From: Toxorhynchites rutilus septentrionalis
Taxonomy: Eukaryota > Arthropoda > Insecta > Diptera > Culicidae
Direction: 5' to 3'
Length of the DNA stretch: 64,000 bases
Assembly (NCBI RefSeq): GCF_029784135.1
Contig: NC_073746.1
Location: 9,333,380 to 9,397,379, forward strand
The notes below the pieces were generated by a model that made no database searches, was not told the origin of the DNA, and was given only the letters and a program-made list of their open reading frames with translations. Positions 22,247 to 33,200 of this stretch are shown one piece after another. How positions within the stretch are numbered: position 1 is the stretch's first letter; each line of letters begins with the position of its first letter. Position numbers and translations under genes: made by a program.

Positions 22247-22277
22247 TCTGCTGCTACTGTTGCTGCTGCTGCTGCTG
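22247..22277 (+). repeat. CTG trinucleotide run
   Basis: Imperfect (CTG)n ending in five consecutive GCTs. The surrounding frame is poly-leucine and low complexity; no gene is supported. Confidence 0.7.
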
Positions 22278-22769
22278 TGGTTATTATTGCTGCTCCTTAC
22301 TGCTCGGTGGTCGACGTCAAACTGCACTCTGCACGATGATTTCGGAATATTGCTTGGTGGTGCAATGAAAACTGAACGTGGAGCGCTTCGTGCTCGTCAC
22401 TTTTATAGCGGTTTGTATTGTTGCGCAATTTCGATGGGCGTGGTTTCGGTTGCTGAATTTTCGTTCAGCACTCGGAGCGTCAGGCGCAGCCACAGAGGGC
22501 GGCTTTCATCATATCCCATTCCACTTTGGCATCTTCTGTCGTGATACGTACCATCCAATGTCTAATAACCATCCTTCTGTTATCATCACTCGGTTGTGAA
22601 CAAACAATACCTAACAACCCTAATAACAACGACCCTTTTCCGGACCAACAAATCCTTATCGAATAGTTTAACAATGTAATTCTTCAAACATATCCAAAAC
22701 AACAGAATGCCTAACGGAATCCTACGTCAACTACGCGGTCGTGTCTCCTACACAATCCTCCTGTGACTT

Positions 22770-22950
22770 TTTCCTCTTCCTTGGGCGAACAGAACTTTAC
22801 TGCACAATACACGAAAAGTTTGTTTAATCAGCGGAAAAAACCTTAAAACCACGATCGAAAAACTCACATTTTCTGACAATCAAAGTGCTTGATGTGTACA
22901 TGCTACCGTTTTCCTCCACCTGTTAAAATTTACCAAAGTTTTTTTTACGT
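22770..22950. repeat. Repeat shared with 43855-44010
   Basis: GAACTTTACTGCACAATACACG, split here as GAACTTTACTGCAC and AATACACGAAAAGTTTG, plus GACAATCAAAGTGCTTG and CCACCTGTYAAATTTTAC occur in the same order in both places. Copy 1 contains about 40 extra bases in the middle. Non-coding. Confidence 0.55.
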
Positions 22951-22954
22951 TAGG

Positions 22955-23219
22955 CACGTAGGCGCACCCGAGGCCGAGTGTTTAGCGTCTCACATTATCA
23001 TGCCGGGTGTTCGGGTTCGATTCCCGTTCTGGACGGGGGATTTTTCGTCAAAGATATTCCCTTCGACTTGCGCTGTGGTCACGCGTATTCTAGAGCTTGC
23101 CCCTCGGAATACATTCAAGGCGTGTTATTTGGATTAAGTAATCTCAACTAAGTATTAATAAATGACGCTAATTAATGCGCATACGTTGAGACGGCAAAAG
23201 TTCCACAGGGAACGTTAAC
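22955..23219 (+). mobile_element. tRNA-derived SINE, plus strand
   Basis: The head has Pol III promoter boxes: GAGGCCGAGTGTTTAGCG (box A region, about 22970) and GGGTTCGATTCCCGT (box B, about 23012). The body shares TCACGCGTATTCTAGAGCTT and CATTCAAGGCGTGTTATTTG with the copy at 37003-37286, and the end carries GTTGAGACGGCAAAAGTTCC. The GAA-type tail is lost. It is most likely a culicine tRNA-related SINE. Confidence 0.8.
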
Positions 23220-25612
23220 TGTGATCCAAAACAAACACATCAGAAACTGTTTAGACTTTTCGATTAAATAATAGGCTGCAAAACTGACGGCCTCTTTCAT
23301 GTAGAGCTCATTGGCAATCAACAAGAATGCAATTCGATGCGGATATGGCCTTTTCGTCATCATTTTCGCGTTACGCTAAAAAGCCAAACAAAACAAATCC
23401 CCGATAATTACCGACCTCTCTGTATGATATGGTCTCTGTGGCTTAATTTCGCTTTTCCCAAGCACGACATTCGCGTCGTTGCCTCAACGATCGAACGATC
23501 TCGGCTGGATGATGTGATGAATACTACAAGAAGCGAGACGATCTCCGTGTCATCACACAGAAGCTATGACGTTCAGGTGGTTCCGCTTTGCGGGAATAAA
23601 CGTTTGATGATTTGAGCGGCGAAGCAGAAAGTCTATTCTACGCTGCAATGCAGTAAACCGGTAAATCCTTATTGTTGCTATTAATGGTAGACAAATTTAT
23701 GAGAATTTTATATTGACGGACCGCATCAAAATGATTAAACACGATTCATCACTTTTCATCACCCGAGGGCTGATGTCTCTAAGTCATGTTCATATACACC
23801 GTAATAAGTAAACTAAGAATTACAGTAAGGTTAGTTTAAAAGCCGAATTTAGGAAAATCAGTTTGAAGGCCGGATTCAGGAAATTCAGGAAAAACAGTTC
23901 TGTAAGATGTTCAATTTGTGTTACTCGTTAATGGTACACTAGACGCTCCCACTCAGCTAATCACGAGCACCAACCTCATCATCATTAATCTTTATTTTCG
24001 TATCAGGAAACCTTGCTGTGTAAAAGTACCCCTACTTCCGGTAGCTACTCGGTGCCCCCTAGCGTCACACAATGTGTGAAAAACGTGTGCGATTACTACA
24101 CGTGCATCAACTATGACAGCAAAGTTGAACAATGATACAGGTGAACTTGTGAGAGGTCGATGTTTCGGTCCCGCTAAGCTAATCTGCTCATGATGAAGAA
24201 ACATTTCTCCCCGGCCCTCGAAGCTGGCCACTCTCATCATCAAACCCGATCCCGCTACCCTTCTGTGGAAACTATCCCATCAACCGTTAAATGCGGCTAT
24301 GATTGCCTCAATCTGAACGCTCATCTTCTGTTCTTGTGCGCTATTATAAACATTCCCTTCAGTTATGTTAGGAGACGCGAAAAAAAAACTCATGCGGAGC
24401 TGAAATGTCAGCAGCAAAAAAGCAACAATGGTTTCTCTACTAGCGGGAAAAGCTCGATGAGTTTCCGATAGTAGTAACGAGTGAAGCACAGTTTTTTTGC
24501 CATTTAAGTTAAATTACGTAATCAACCATTAGGTTTTTCTTCGCTTCGCCCAGTTTCGCCGAGCCGAGTGAGCGAAGGGCTGTCGCTGCACCCGTTGAAG
24601 TCTTTCGATTAGATGATACACGATGCGATGCTGGCTGGAAAGAGGCTCGAGCACGCGAGATGCCAATTGTTGGAACATTTCGAAATGTGTCGTGATAGGT
24701 TGCTCGAGCCCCGTTCGCATTCGCTGCGGCTGATTTGCGGTGAATTATTTTCACACACACACACACATACACACATAAACACATTGTTCGGACGCTTTTA
24801 CAGCTGCGAAATGGTTTATTATTTATTCGAGAGAGGAAGAACACATTTTCCGAAACAATGCCAACTGGAGGAAATAAATGATAGAAATAGCCGTAAGAAC
24901 CCGGCCGGTGCCGGTGGGAAAATGAATATTACAATGAGAGGGAGTTCCCTTGAGCAGCCATGCGGAAACTCATTCACGAATAGTGCTCTACATTTATTCA
25001 AATGTTGCATGCCATTCACAGCCTAGAGTGATGTCGCGCGATACCGTCATCTTATAATGAGTTTTTTTTTCAATCTTGAAGAAATTTACATGAAGAGGTG
25101 ATTCTAGGAAAACATGTAATCATTTTATTATGATGAGCAAATGTGTGCAACGGACTCAAGTGATGGCTTCACACGGCCAATTCAGAAAGATTGAAGGTGA
25201 ATTTGAATCAACGTTAATGAGAGGATATGGAACATTTGGGAATGAAAATTAATGAAACAATTTTTATTGACAACATTAAAATTCCAAAAACCATCATACC
25301 GCTTTAAAAGCTGTTCTTGTTGTATAGTGAACGGTTTGTTTTGTTTATAACGCTTTCACTTTCAATGTAGAGTATAAATAAGCTACGCTCAAAGATGCAA
25401 TATAAAGCACCACAAACGTCTATTTATATCGTCTAATATGAAACTTATATAATATAACACAATAACAGAAAAGTCAAATCAAATTATATTAATTGCAATG
25501 CTACGGAGTTGAAGCGGAGTGGAACTTTTCAAGATTGTAGGCAGATCTACATTACTCATTACGCTCAAAATTATGTAAATTAATGTAATTGATGTTAAAC
25601 ATATAACTTTTT
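23220..25612. other. No gene seen; includes (CA)n at ~24752-24772
   Basis: Apparently single-copy DNA. A GC-richer block at about 24540-24740 has open frames in several phases, but none shows a recognisable motif. A CA microsatellite follows at about 24752. It could be regulatory or intronic; nothing stronger can be said. Confidence 0.35.
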
Positions 25613-25724
25613 TTATTCAACTGTGTATCAAACATCAAAACACGATTAAGTATGTAACAAGTATCATAACATCCTACAGTTAATCCACAGATATCATAAC
25701 TACGTGACGGTTGATTCAAGAATA

Positions 25725-26990
25725 TTGGGTTGGGGAAAAAGAAATGTCGTAAATTGTCAATATATGGCAACACTTAAACATATCTTGTGTTGTACTTATC
25801 GCATCGGGTCATCCTATACGGCTATTTAAAGACGACAATCTGTGCTACAAGTGTCGTTTTGACAGTGTTGTGATTGTCCTTTTCAGTCTCAAGTTATAGC
25901 GCGTCAAAGATGGAGCCCACCAAGCAAGAAATTCACCATATTTTACGTTTTTATCTGCGAGGTAAAACTGCAACGAAGGCGGCCGAAAAAAATCGTGTAG
26001 ATTGTGGACCCGATACTATAACGCTTCGCACAGCACAGCGTTGGTTTGATCGATTTCGTTCTGGTGTAGTGGCTGTCGAAGATACATCCCCTTACTGGTA
26101 GGCCAATCGTCGTGGAAACCGATAAAATCGCTGAAATCATCCAAGTAGAGTGAGTACTCGCTCGATTGGCCAGGAACTGGGTATAGACCATAAAACCGTT
26201 TGGAACCATTTGCAGAAGATTGGATTCCAAAAAAAAAGCAGGATGTATGGGTGCCACACGAGTTGACGCAAAAAAATCTTTTGGACCGAATCAACGCCTG
26301 CGATGCACAGCTGAAACGGAACGAACTCGACACATTTTTGAAGAAGATGGTGACTGGTGATGAAAAGTGTATCACGTACGACAACCTAAAGCGAAAAAAG
26401 TCGTGGTCGAAGCGCGATGAGCCGGCCCAAACCATCGCCAAGCCCGGATTGACGGCCAGGAAGGTTTTGCTGTGTGTTTGGTGGGATTGGAAAAGAATCA
26501 TCCACTATGAGCTGCTCAACTATGGCCAGACCTTCAACTCGGTTCTCTACTGTGAGCAGCTCGACCGTTTGAAGCAGGCGATTGACCAGAAGCGACCAGA
26601 AATGATCAATAGGAATGGTGTTGTTTTCCACCAGGACAACGTTCGGCCTCACACATCTTCGATGACCCGCCAGAAACTACGGGAGCTCGGATGGGATGTC
26701 CTATTGCACCCACTGTATAGTCCATACCTGGCTCCAAGTGATTATCATCTCTTCCGGTCTATGCAAAACGCTCTTGGTGATAATAAGTTGGTCTCAAAAG
26801 AGGCTTGCGAAAACTGGCTGTCTGAGTTTTTTTGCAAATAAGGAGGGGGGGTTTTATAAGGGGGGGATGATGAACAAGGAGGGGTTTGCGAACAAAACAG
26901 CGCATATTTGACTTTTATTGGATAATTTTAGGTATGTTAAATAAAGCGTCAAATTTCGATCAGAAAAACGACATTTTTTCCCCAATCCTA
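25725..26990 (+). mobile_element. mariner element (DD34D), unit 1
   Basis: The left end TTGGGTTGGGGAAAAAGAAA and the right end (inverse TAGGATTGGGGAAAAAATGT) are imperfect inverted repeats bounded by TA at 25723-25724 and 26991-26992. Length is 1266 bp, normal for mariner. The transposase gene inside is broken. Confidence 0.85.
25910..26841 (+). pseudogene. mariner transposase, inactivated by three indels, unit 1
   Basis: It starts MEPTKQEIHHILRFYLRGKT (first HTH) and has the second HTH near SIGQELGIDHKTVWNHLQKI. The DDE domain (from 26200) retains VTGDEKCITYDN (first Asp), HQDNVRPHTS (second Asp) and APSDYHLF (third Asp), with 34 residues between the last two, so the catalytic triad is intact. 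Compared with the copy at 60.3 kb there is an extra base near 26090 (a stop follows at 26099), a loss of about 7 bases near 26150, and a longer A run near 26227. Each breaks the frame. The usual SPDLAP is SPYLAP. The gene ends early at TAA 26839-26841 after a frameshift near the FFANK block. Confidence 0.88.
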
Positions 26991-27049
26991 TATATAAATT
27001 CGAGCACAAATTTTACAATAGATATGGAAAAGAAAATGAAAGAAGCAAC

Positions 27050-27480
27050 GCTCATGTGAGTTGAGTAGTATTCAACATTAAATTTGGGTCAAACGCTTAC
27101 TGGAGAATATCACCGCAGAGTTTTGGAGCATCTGATGGTCAGAATCTGCTGAATTCGAATATTACAATACAGAAGGTTGGGGGCACTTCTACACGATAAT
27201 GCGCCGAATCTCAAATTACTCATTATGCGCCTATTTTTAACACGAAAAAGCGTTTGTGTTCTATACCTATCCGCCGTGTTCAACTGATTTGGCACCTCGA
27301 GGCTTTTCTATTTTCCTATAAATGAAAGCGAAATTAAAAGGATGAACATAGTGAAATCATTGGAGCCATTTGAACGCAATTTCTAAAAATGAGGTATATC
27401 ACGCATTTGAATCGATTTAAAAAGTGTATTGAAGCTGAAGGAAACTTCTTCGAAGAATGAAATAAAATTCTTGTTGAATA
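27050..27480 (+). pseudogene. Second, decayed mariner-like transposase C-terminus, unit 1
   Basis: In shifting frames the sequence reads VLEHLM..., then HDNAPNLKLLIMRLFLTRKS (second-Asp block), and ends LKSVLKLKE / KCIEAEGNFFEE, the usual mariner C-terminal RWKKCIxxxGxYFE pattern, followed by a TGA-AATAAA. It is too degraded to be functional and distinct from the neighbouring mariner. Confidence 0.55.
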
Positions 27481-27963
27481 AAACGTATATAAATGTTTTC
27501 GTATGTTTTCTTAAACACAAACGGAATTTGCAGCAGTTCAATATAATGTTATTCTAATTGATTGGTATATTTTCTATTTTCTAGATATTACAAATAGAAG
27601 TAAAACGAGTATTGAGTTGACATTATGAGTTGAACTATTTTTATCCCAGCTGTAACAAAGCCGAATTTATTTGAGTACATTTTTATCCCATGTTGTATAT
27701 TATACAGTAGCCGCTTGAGCGTAAGAGTATTCCTATCTTATTGTACGTATTTTGTTTTATATGTAACAATCGTTCAATGGAATTATAATTTAATTTTTCT
27801 GGCATGTTTTTTATCAGGGCAACCCTTTCCATCAAACACAAATTGAGCGTAGGCACCATAAAGCTAGTCTCACGCTCATGGCTCACGCATTGTTTGATGC
27901 AAATATGTTCAGCATTTGGTTCTGGTGGATAGATTTCTTTGGGGAACAATGTTTGGATATACT

Positions 27964-28038
27964 GGGGGCCTTCGTAGCCACATTGGTTGCGCGTTCTCTT
28001 ACTGAACGATCGATCGTGAGTTCAAAACTCAGGTCCCT
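27964..28038 (+). repeat. tRNA-like sequence (SINE head), unit 1
   Basis: GGGGGCC at the start can pair with GGTCCCT at the end. TAGCCACATTGGTTGCGCG resembles box A and GAGTTCAAAACTC resembles box B with a T-loop-like hairpin. The anticodon arm is irregular, so a functional tRNA is unlikely; a SINE head or tRNA pseudogene fits better. Confidence 0.5.
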
Positions 28039-28187
28039 CAATTGACCATCTTTGTGTTGTTATAGAATAAATACGTTATTCAACTGTGTATCAAACATCA
28101 AAACACGATTAAGTATGTAACAAGTATCATAACATCCTACAGTTAATCCACAGATATCATAACTACGTGACGGTTGATTCAAGAATA

Positions 28188-29453
28188 TTGGGTTGGGGAA
28201 AAAGAAATGTCGTAAATTGTCAATATATGGCAACACTTAAACATATCTTGTGTTGTACTTATCGCATCGGGTCATCCTATACGGCTATTTAAAGACGACA
28301 ATCTGTGCTACAAGTGTCGTTTTGACAGTGTTGTGATTGTCCTTTTCAGTCTCAAGTTATAGCGCGTCAAAGATGGAGCCCACCAAGCAAGAAATTCACC
28401 ATATTTTACGTTTTTATCTGCGAGGTAAAACTGCAACGAAGGCGGCCGAAAAAAATCGTGTAGATTGTGGACCCGATACTATAACGCTTCGCACAGCACA
28501 GCGTTGGTTTGATCGATTTCGTTCTGGTGTAGTGGCTGTCGAAGATACATCCCCTTACTGGTAGGCCAATCGTCGTGGAAACCGATAAAATCGCTGAAAT
28601 CATCCAAGTAGAGTGAGTACTCGCTCGATTGGCCAGGAACTGGGTATAGACCATAAAACCGTTTGGAACCATTTGCAGAAGATTGGATTCCAAAAAAAAA
28701 GCAGGATGTATGGGTGCCACACGAGTTGACGCAAAAAAATCTTTTGGACCGAATCAACGCCTGCGATGCACAGCTGAAACGGAACGAACTCGACACATTT
28801 TTGAAGAAGATGGTGACTGGTGATGAAAAGTGTATCACGTACGACAACCTAAAGCGAAAAAAGTCGTGGTCGAAGCGCGATGAGCCGGCCCAAACCATCG
28901 CCAAGCCCGGATTGACGGCCAGGAAGGTTTTGCTGTGTGTTTGGTGGGATTGGAAAAGAATCATCCACTATGAGCTGCTCAACTATGGCCAGACCTTCAA
29001 CTCGGTTCTCTACTGTGAGCAGCTCGACCGTTTGAAGCAGGCGATTGACCAGAAGCGACCAGAAATGATCAATAGGAATGGTGTTGTTTTCCACCAGGAC
29101 AACGTTCGGCCTCACACATCTTCGATGACCCGCCAGAAACTACGGGAGCTCGGATGGGATGTCCTATTGCACCCACTGTATAGTCCATACCTGGCTCCAA
29201 GTGATTATCATCTCTTCCGGTCTATGCAAAACGCTCTTGGTGATAATAAGTTGGTCTCAAAAGAGGCTTGCGAAAACTGGCTGTCTGAGTTTTTTTGCAA
29301 ATAAGGAGGGGGGGTTTTATAAGGGGGGGATGATGAACAAGGAGGGGTTTGCGAACAAAACAGCGCATATTTGACTTTTATTGGATAATTTTAGGTATGT
29401 TAAATAAAGCGTCAAATTTCGATCAGAAAAACGACATTTTTTCCCCAATCCTA
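28188..29453 (+). mobile_element. mariner element (DD34D), unit 2
   Basis: Exact counterpart of the element at 25725-26990, with the same termini and TA flanks. It arose by duplication of the segment, not by a second transposition. Confidence 0.85.
28373..29304 (+). pseudogene. mariner transposase, inactivated, unit 2
   Basis: Same sequence and same three indels as 25910-26841, retaining the D, D, D catalytic residues in its longest frame (28663-29304). The shared lesions show the gene was dead before the segment duplicated. Confidence 0.88.
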
Positions 29454-29512
29454 TATATAAATTCGAGCACAAATTTTACAATAGATATGGAAAAGAAAAT
29501 GAAAGAAGCAAC

Positions 29513-29943
29513 GCTCATGTGAGTTGAGTAGTATTCAACATTAAATTTGGGTCAAACGCTTACTGGAGAATATCACCGCAGAGTTTTGGAGCATCTGATG
29601 GTCAGAATCTGCTGAATTCGAATATTACAATACAGAAGGTTGGGGGCACTTCTACACGATAATGCGCCGAATCTCAAATTACTCATTATGCGCCTATTTT
29701 TAACACGAAAAAGCGTTTGTGTTCTATACCTATCCGCCGTGTTCAACTGATTTGGCACCTCGAGGCTTTTCTATTTTCCTATAAATGAAAGCGAAATTAA
29801 AAGGATGAACATAGTGAAATCATTGGAGCCATTTGAACGCAATTTCTAAAAATGAGGTATATCACGCATTTGAATCGATTTAAAAAGTGTATTGAAGCTG
29901 AAGGAAACTTCTTCGAAGAATGAAATAAAATTCTTGTTGAATA
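29513..29943 (+). pseudogene. Second mariner-like remnant, unit 2
   Basis: Duplicate of 27050-27480, with the HDNAPNLKLL block and the CIEAEGNFFEE C-terminus. Confidence 0.55.
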
Positions 29944-30426
29944 AAACGTATATAAATGTTTTCGTATGTTTTCTTAAACACAAACGGAATTTGCAGCAGT
30001 TCAATATAATGTTATTCTAATTGATTGGTATATTTTCTATTTTCTAGATATTACAAATAGAAGTAAAACGAGTATTGAGTTGACATTATGAGTTGAACTA
30101 TTTTTATCCCAGCTGTAACAAAGCCGAATTTATTTGAGTACATTTTTATCCCATGTTGTATATTATACAGTAGCCGCTTGAGCGTAAGAGTATTCCTATC
30201 TTATTGTACGTATTTTGTTTTATATGTAACAATCGTTCAATGGAATTATAATTTAATTTTTCTGGCATGTTTTTTATCAGGGCAACCCTTTCCATCAAAC
30301 ACAAATTGAGCGTAGGCACCATAAAGCTAGTCTCACGCTCATGGCTCACGCATTGTTTGATGCAAATATGTTCAGCATTTGGTTCTGGTGGATAGATTTC
30401 TTTGGGGAACAATGTTTGGATATACT

Positions 30427-30501
30427 GGGGGCCTTCGTAGCCACATTGGTTGCGCGTTCTCTTACTGAACGATCGATCGTGAGTTCAAAACTCAGGTCCC
30501 T
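30427..30501 (+). repeat. tRNA-like sequence (SINE head), unit 2
   Basis: Duplicate of 27964-28038. Confidence 0.5.
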
Positions 30502-30929
30502 CAATTGACCATCTTTGTGTTGTTATAGAATAAATACGTCCAAGTAACAATCATCAGCGATGAAGATCGATTCAGTGTCGGAGTCCTGGCCTCGTTCTAT
30601 CGATATGCAAGCTCTGCTTGCAACAATGAAGGCATCGGGCTGTTGTGCTATAAATAACACAACAATGATCATATCAACTGTCTCCGCTGTCCGGTCTACT
30701 GAACAGTGGAAGAACAAAAGGAATACTCTTACACCTAAATAGGTGTTTCGGCTCCGTTACAGCTAGAATGCTAATGAGCCTGAATAAATAAACAAATGGG
30801 ATAAAAAAATGTTTGGATACCTATCCGAAAGCCGACGATTTGCAGTTAAAATCACTGCTGCAGGATCGTACGAGGCGCTTCACATATAATTTTAGATTAT
30901 AATTTCTATGCTAGGAGGAGCCCACTGGT

Positions 30930-31090
30930 TTTCACAGTCATCAGGGTATGGGAAGAAATGGCAGTATGACCTCTACAACATGGTGCCCCTGCAATTTTCA
31001 TAGAAAGGATGTTTGCTAGGGAAGAGGTATAAGAACTAGGATTCAATGTGGTGAATAATCTGATTATGTTAACGCAAACTGTCGATCACT
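30930..31090 (-). repeat. Diverged copy of the 13.3-13.5 kb 3'-UTR-like block
   Basis: ATAGAAAGGATGTTTGCTAG, ACTAGGATTCAATGTGGTGA and ATAATCTGATTATG align in order with GGAAGGGATAGTTGTTAG, GTTAGGATTCACCGTGGTAA and GTGATGTGATTCT in the insertion at 13161-13930. By that orientation it belongs to a minus-strand non-LTR-type element. Confidence 0.35.
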
Positions 31091-31262
31091 CGACAAAGCG
31101 AGATAGCTAGATTCGAATGAAGGATGAGCAACCTAAACAGGCAACCGAGAACACTCCTTCACTCCTGATATCTTGAAAATGTGTATTTTTCAACACACGA
31201 CAGGCGGAGAATATCCATGGAAACCTGAGAAGTTGTTCATCAAATCGGACCGGCGATATATT

Positions 31263-31673
31263 TCATGACTCCTCATGCGTCGAATTCCGTGTAGAAACCA
31301 TACATCTCAATACTGTGGCTGCGGAAGATCTCCAACTTTTCGATGCAAGTTGAATAATACACAGGCAAACTCTCTTTAATTTGTCATAGAACACGCCACA
31401 CGGTTTCAGGTATCTCTGGGTAGCCTGAGAAAGCAACCGCAATATCACTTCAGAACAAAACGGATCAGCTCCATTTTTAAGCCTTTTTGACGTGTAGTAA
31501 TTTGAGGAAAAGTCCCTGTTGAGACCTGCGAATGCCGCGCATGCTACCCATATTAGCAGTGCCTTCTTCATCAGTTCTTCATAAGTCGCCGCAATATTCT
31601 TTAAAGGTGAATTATTACACGCCAGATTAACGAGTTGTTGGCCTGGAAATGCTAATGGTACAGGATAGTTCAA
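31263..31673 (-). other. Unrecognised 136-codon open frame
   Basis: One of the longer frames outside transposons. The start is MNYPVPLAFPGQQLVNLACN and it has a mildly hydrophobic central stretch (ALLIWVACAAFAGL). No known motif. It lies just upstream, in minus sense, of the non-LTR-like block at 30930-31090 and might be coding remnant of that element. Chance is equally possible. Confidence 0.15.
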
Positions 31674-31752
31674 CTTATTGATAACAGATAAACGTACAGT
31701 TATTTATTAAAATTACACAACGAGTGATCATGACTTATGTGTTTATTTTTAG

Positions 31753-31925
31753 AGTCTCTCAACATGTTTCGAATCAATGAGGAGCTGATCGAAAAAAAAT
31801 TGAGAAAATTTGTCTTTCGAAATGGCTATAATCACGAGGACCCTGATTTTGAGTTGAACAAAGAAACTCTTTCGAATCCATTACGAAGCCAAACGATACC
31901 TTCATACCAAGTTTTTTTCAATTGA
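31753..31925 (+). other. Candidate terminal exon after a splice acceptor
   Basis: GTTTATTTTTAG (31741-31752) is a good acceptor. The frame that follows encodes NMFRINEELIEKKLRKFVFR, a charged, ordered-looking sequence, and continues to QTIPSYQVFFN and a TGA at 31923-31925. Codon use looks protein-like, but no family is recognised and no other exon can be joined. It may be an exon, a retrocopy fragment or chance. Confidence 0.2.
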
Positions 31926-32569
31926 TTTATTTGTAAGGCTCAATCGCATAAGCTTTGCGGAGCCGCTAATTCAAGGTTTGTTTATACAAAGTTTCAACTA
32001 ATTGTTATGTTTAGTAGGATTCGACCGAATACTCGCGGTTTACTCGAGGTTAAAAGGGCAACAATTTTTATGGGACGGGTCAGGTATCAAACCAAGTTAT
32101 AAAGAACGATTTGTTTGAACGGGGAAGAGGCCATCAGTATGTACATTATAAGACCAGAAGCAGAAGCTCTGGAAGAGAATACAGAATTTCAATGGAGAAC
32201 TATGTAAGGTAAATGATGTTGGTTTGTCCAGTCGAAAATATGATCTCGGTTTGTCCACTTTTTGAATGCTCTAGTTCAGCGCACCTGTGTCAAATCAGGT
32301 ATTCCAATGTTTGAAAACATATGAAAAAATTGTCTTTTTCATGATTCACATTAGTTCTATAAGATATTTTTACGGATTCGCAACTTTTAAAAGTTTATAA
32401 GATACATCTTCTAGGGGTGTCAATGCGCCCGTCATTTGAGCTAACTTTTAATCAATCACCAGATGATTATTTGGCACGTATTCTGACCTTTTCTGGATTA
32501 TTACACTTACAAATATTGTAAAAATCATGCTTGCACACCATTTATATCAGATTATTTAGATATATAATA

Positions 32570-33010
32570 TATAATCATGTAATTAATGCATCTCGATAAC
32601 CTCAATTCTGATCATGGTTTGTCCGATTCCCTAATGTTGATTTGTCCACATGATTACTATGACAACCACTTGGCGCACTGCAGTTTGTTTGTTTTATTTT
32701 GTTGTTCTTCGCGCGAAGCAGAAATAAAATTTCTCTGTGTTTAGTACTGATCACCTTTAACCCTTTCACTACGAAAGTGTGCTCCGTCGCTGAACGGAGC
32801 ACTGCGCCGAAAAGCATATCGCGCTGGTGTGATCGATTGGCAGTATCACACTTATGTCGTCTATAGACGACGCTCGTAGCGAAAGGGTTAAAATGCCTAA
32901 TAAAAGACAACATTCAAAAAAAAAGCCTGAATTATGAATGGATCCATATGATGACAGTAAACTCAAGCAATGAGAAATGCAACATCTACTTGAAAATTCG
33001 AATTTTTTCA
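32570..33010 (+). repeat. pogo-like element 5' region, copy 2 (interrupted by a MITE)
   Basis: It shares GATTACTATGACAACCACTT, GCAGTTTGTTTGTTTT, GATCACCTTTAA and AAAATGCCTAA with copy 1 (17236-17575). The stretch 32578-32605 (TAATTAATGCATCTCGATAACC) also matches the inverse of the palindrome centre in the 61.5-63.4 kb array. The short frame from 32893 (MPNKRQHS) is broken at once. Confidence 0.5.
32761..32887. mobile_element. 127-bp piggyBac-type MITE with TTAA duplication
   Basis: The ends CCCTTTCACTACGA and tcgtagcgaaaggg are inverted repeats (13/14). TTAA flanks both sides (32757-32760 and 32888-32891). The related repeats at 17.3 kb and 61.44 kb show the uninterrupted CACCTTTAAAATGCC site with a single TTAA. 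The interior holds two hairpins (GCTCCGTCGCTGAACGGAGC and the perfect GTCGTCTATAGACGAC). TTAA plus CCC-starting ends are hallmarks of piggyBac-family non-autonomous elements. Confidence 0.85.
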
Positions 33011-33059
33011 TTCGAAAATGGTTTGTTTTTACTTTTTTTCCGGAATACGAGCCGAAATA

Positions 33060-33200
33060 TATGGTTTTCGGTGCCATTAAAAATAGTTATCTCGATTTTT
33101 CATTCGTAGCATGCTACGAAATGTTCATTTGCACGATAATATACCCTCTGCAAAATATTAGCTCATTCGGACTTGATTTACTAGTGTCACAGATAGACTT
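33060..33200 (+). repeat. Dispersed repeat containing the empty site of the 40-kb transposon
   Basis: ATCTCGATTTTTCATTCGTA, ACGAAATGTTCATTTGCACG, ATACCCTCTGCAAAAT and CATTCGGACTTGATTTACTA align with the sequences immediately left and right of the DD37E element at 39972-41206, showing one uninterrupted target. Confidence 0.7.

Larger units (their letters stand above)
25613..28075. repeat. 2463-bp tandem duplication, unit 1
   Basis: Every landmark here recurs exactly 2463 bases later, including all open frames on both strands with identical translations. The duplication starts at TTATTCAACTG (25613) and ends in TAGAATAAATACG (28075). No spacer separates the units and only one base of overlap exists at the junction. 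The unit carries a dead mariner, a second mariner-like remnant and a tRNA-like sequence. Confidence 0.93.
28076..30538. repeat. 2463-bp tandem duplication, unit 2
   Basis: Second unit of the head-to-tail duplication, starting at TTATTCAACTG and ending TAGAATAAATACG before unique sequence (TCCAAGTAAC). No difference from unit 1 was noticed by eye. Confidence 0.93.

Noticed and set aside
22128..22544. 138-codon open frame with a leucine run
   Set aside because: The run is a CTG microsatellite and the rest has no domain; overlapping frames are equally open.
26016..26501. 161-codon minus-strand open frame, repeated at 28479-28964
   Set aside because: It is the antisense shadow of the mariner transposase gene, which is the better-supported reading.
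27964..28038. Functional tRNA gene
   Set aside because: The acceptor pairs well but the anticodon arm and T-arm are irregular; a SINE head or tRNA pseudogene fits better.
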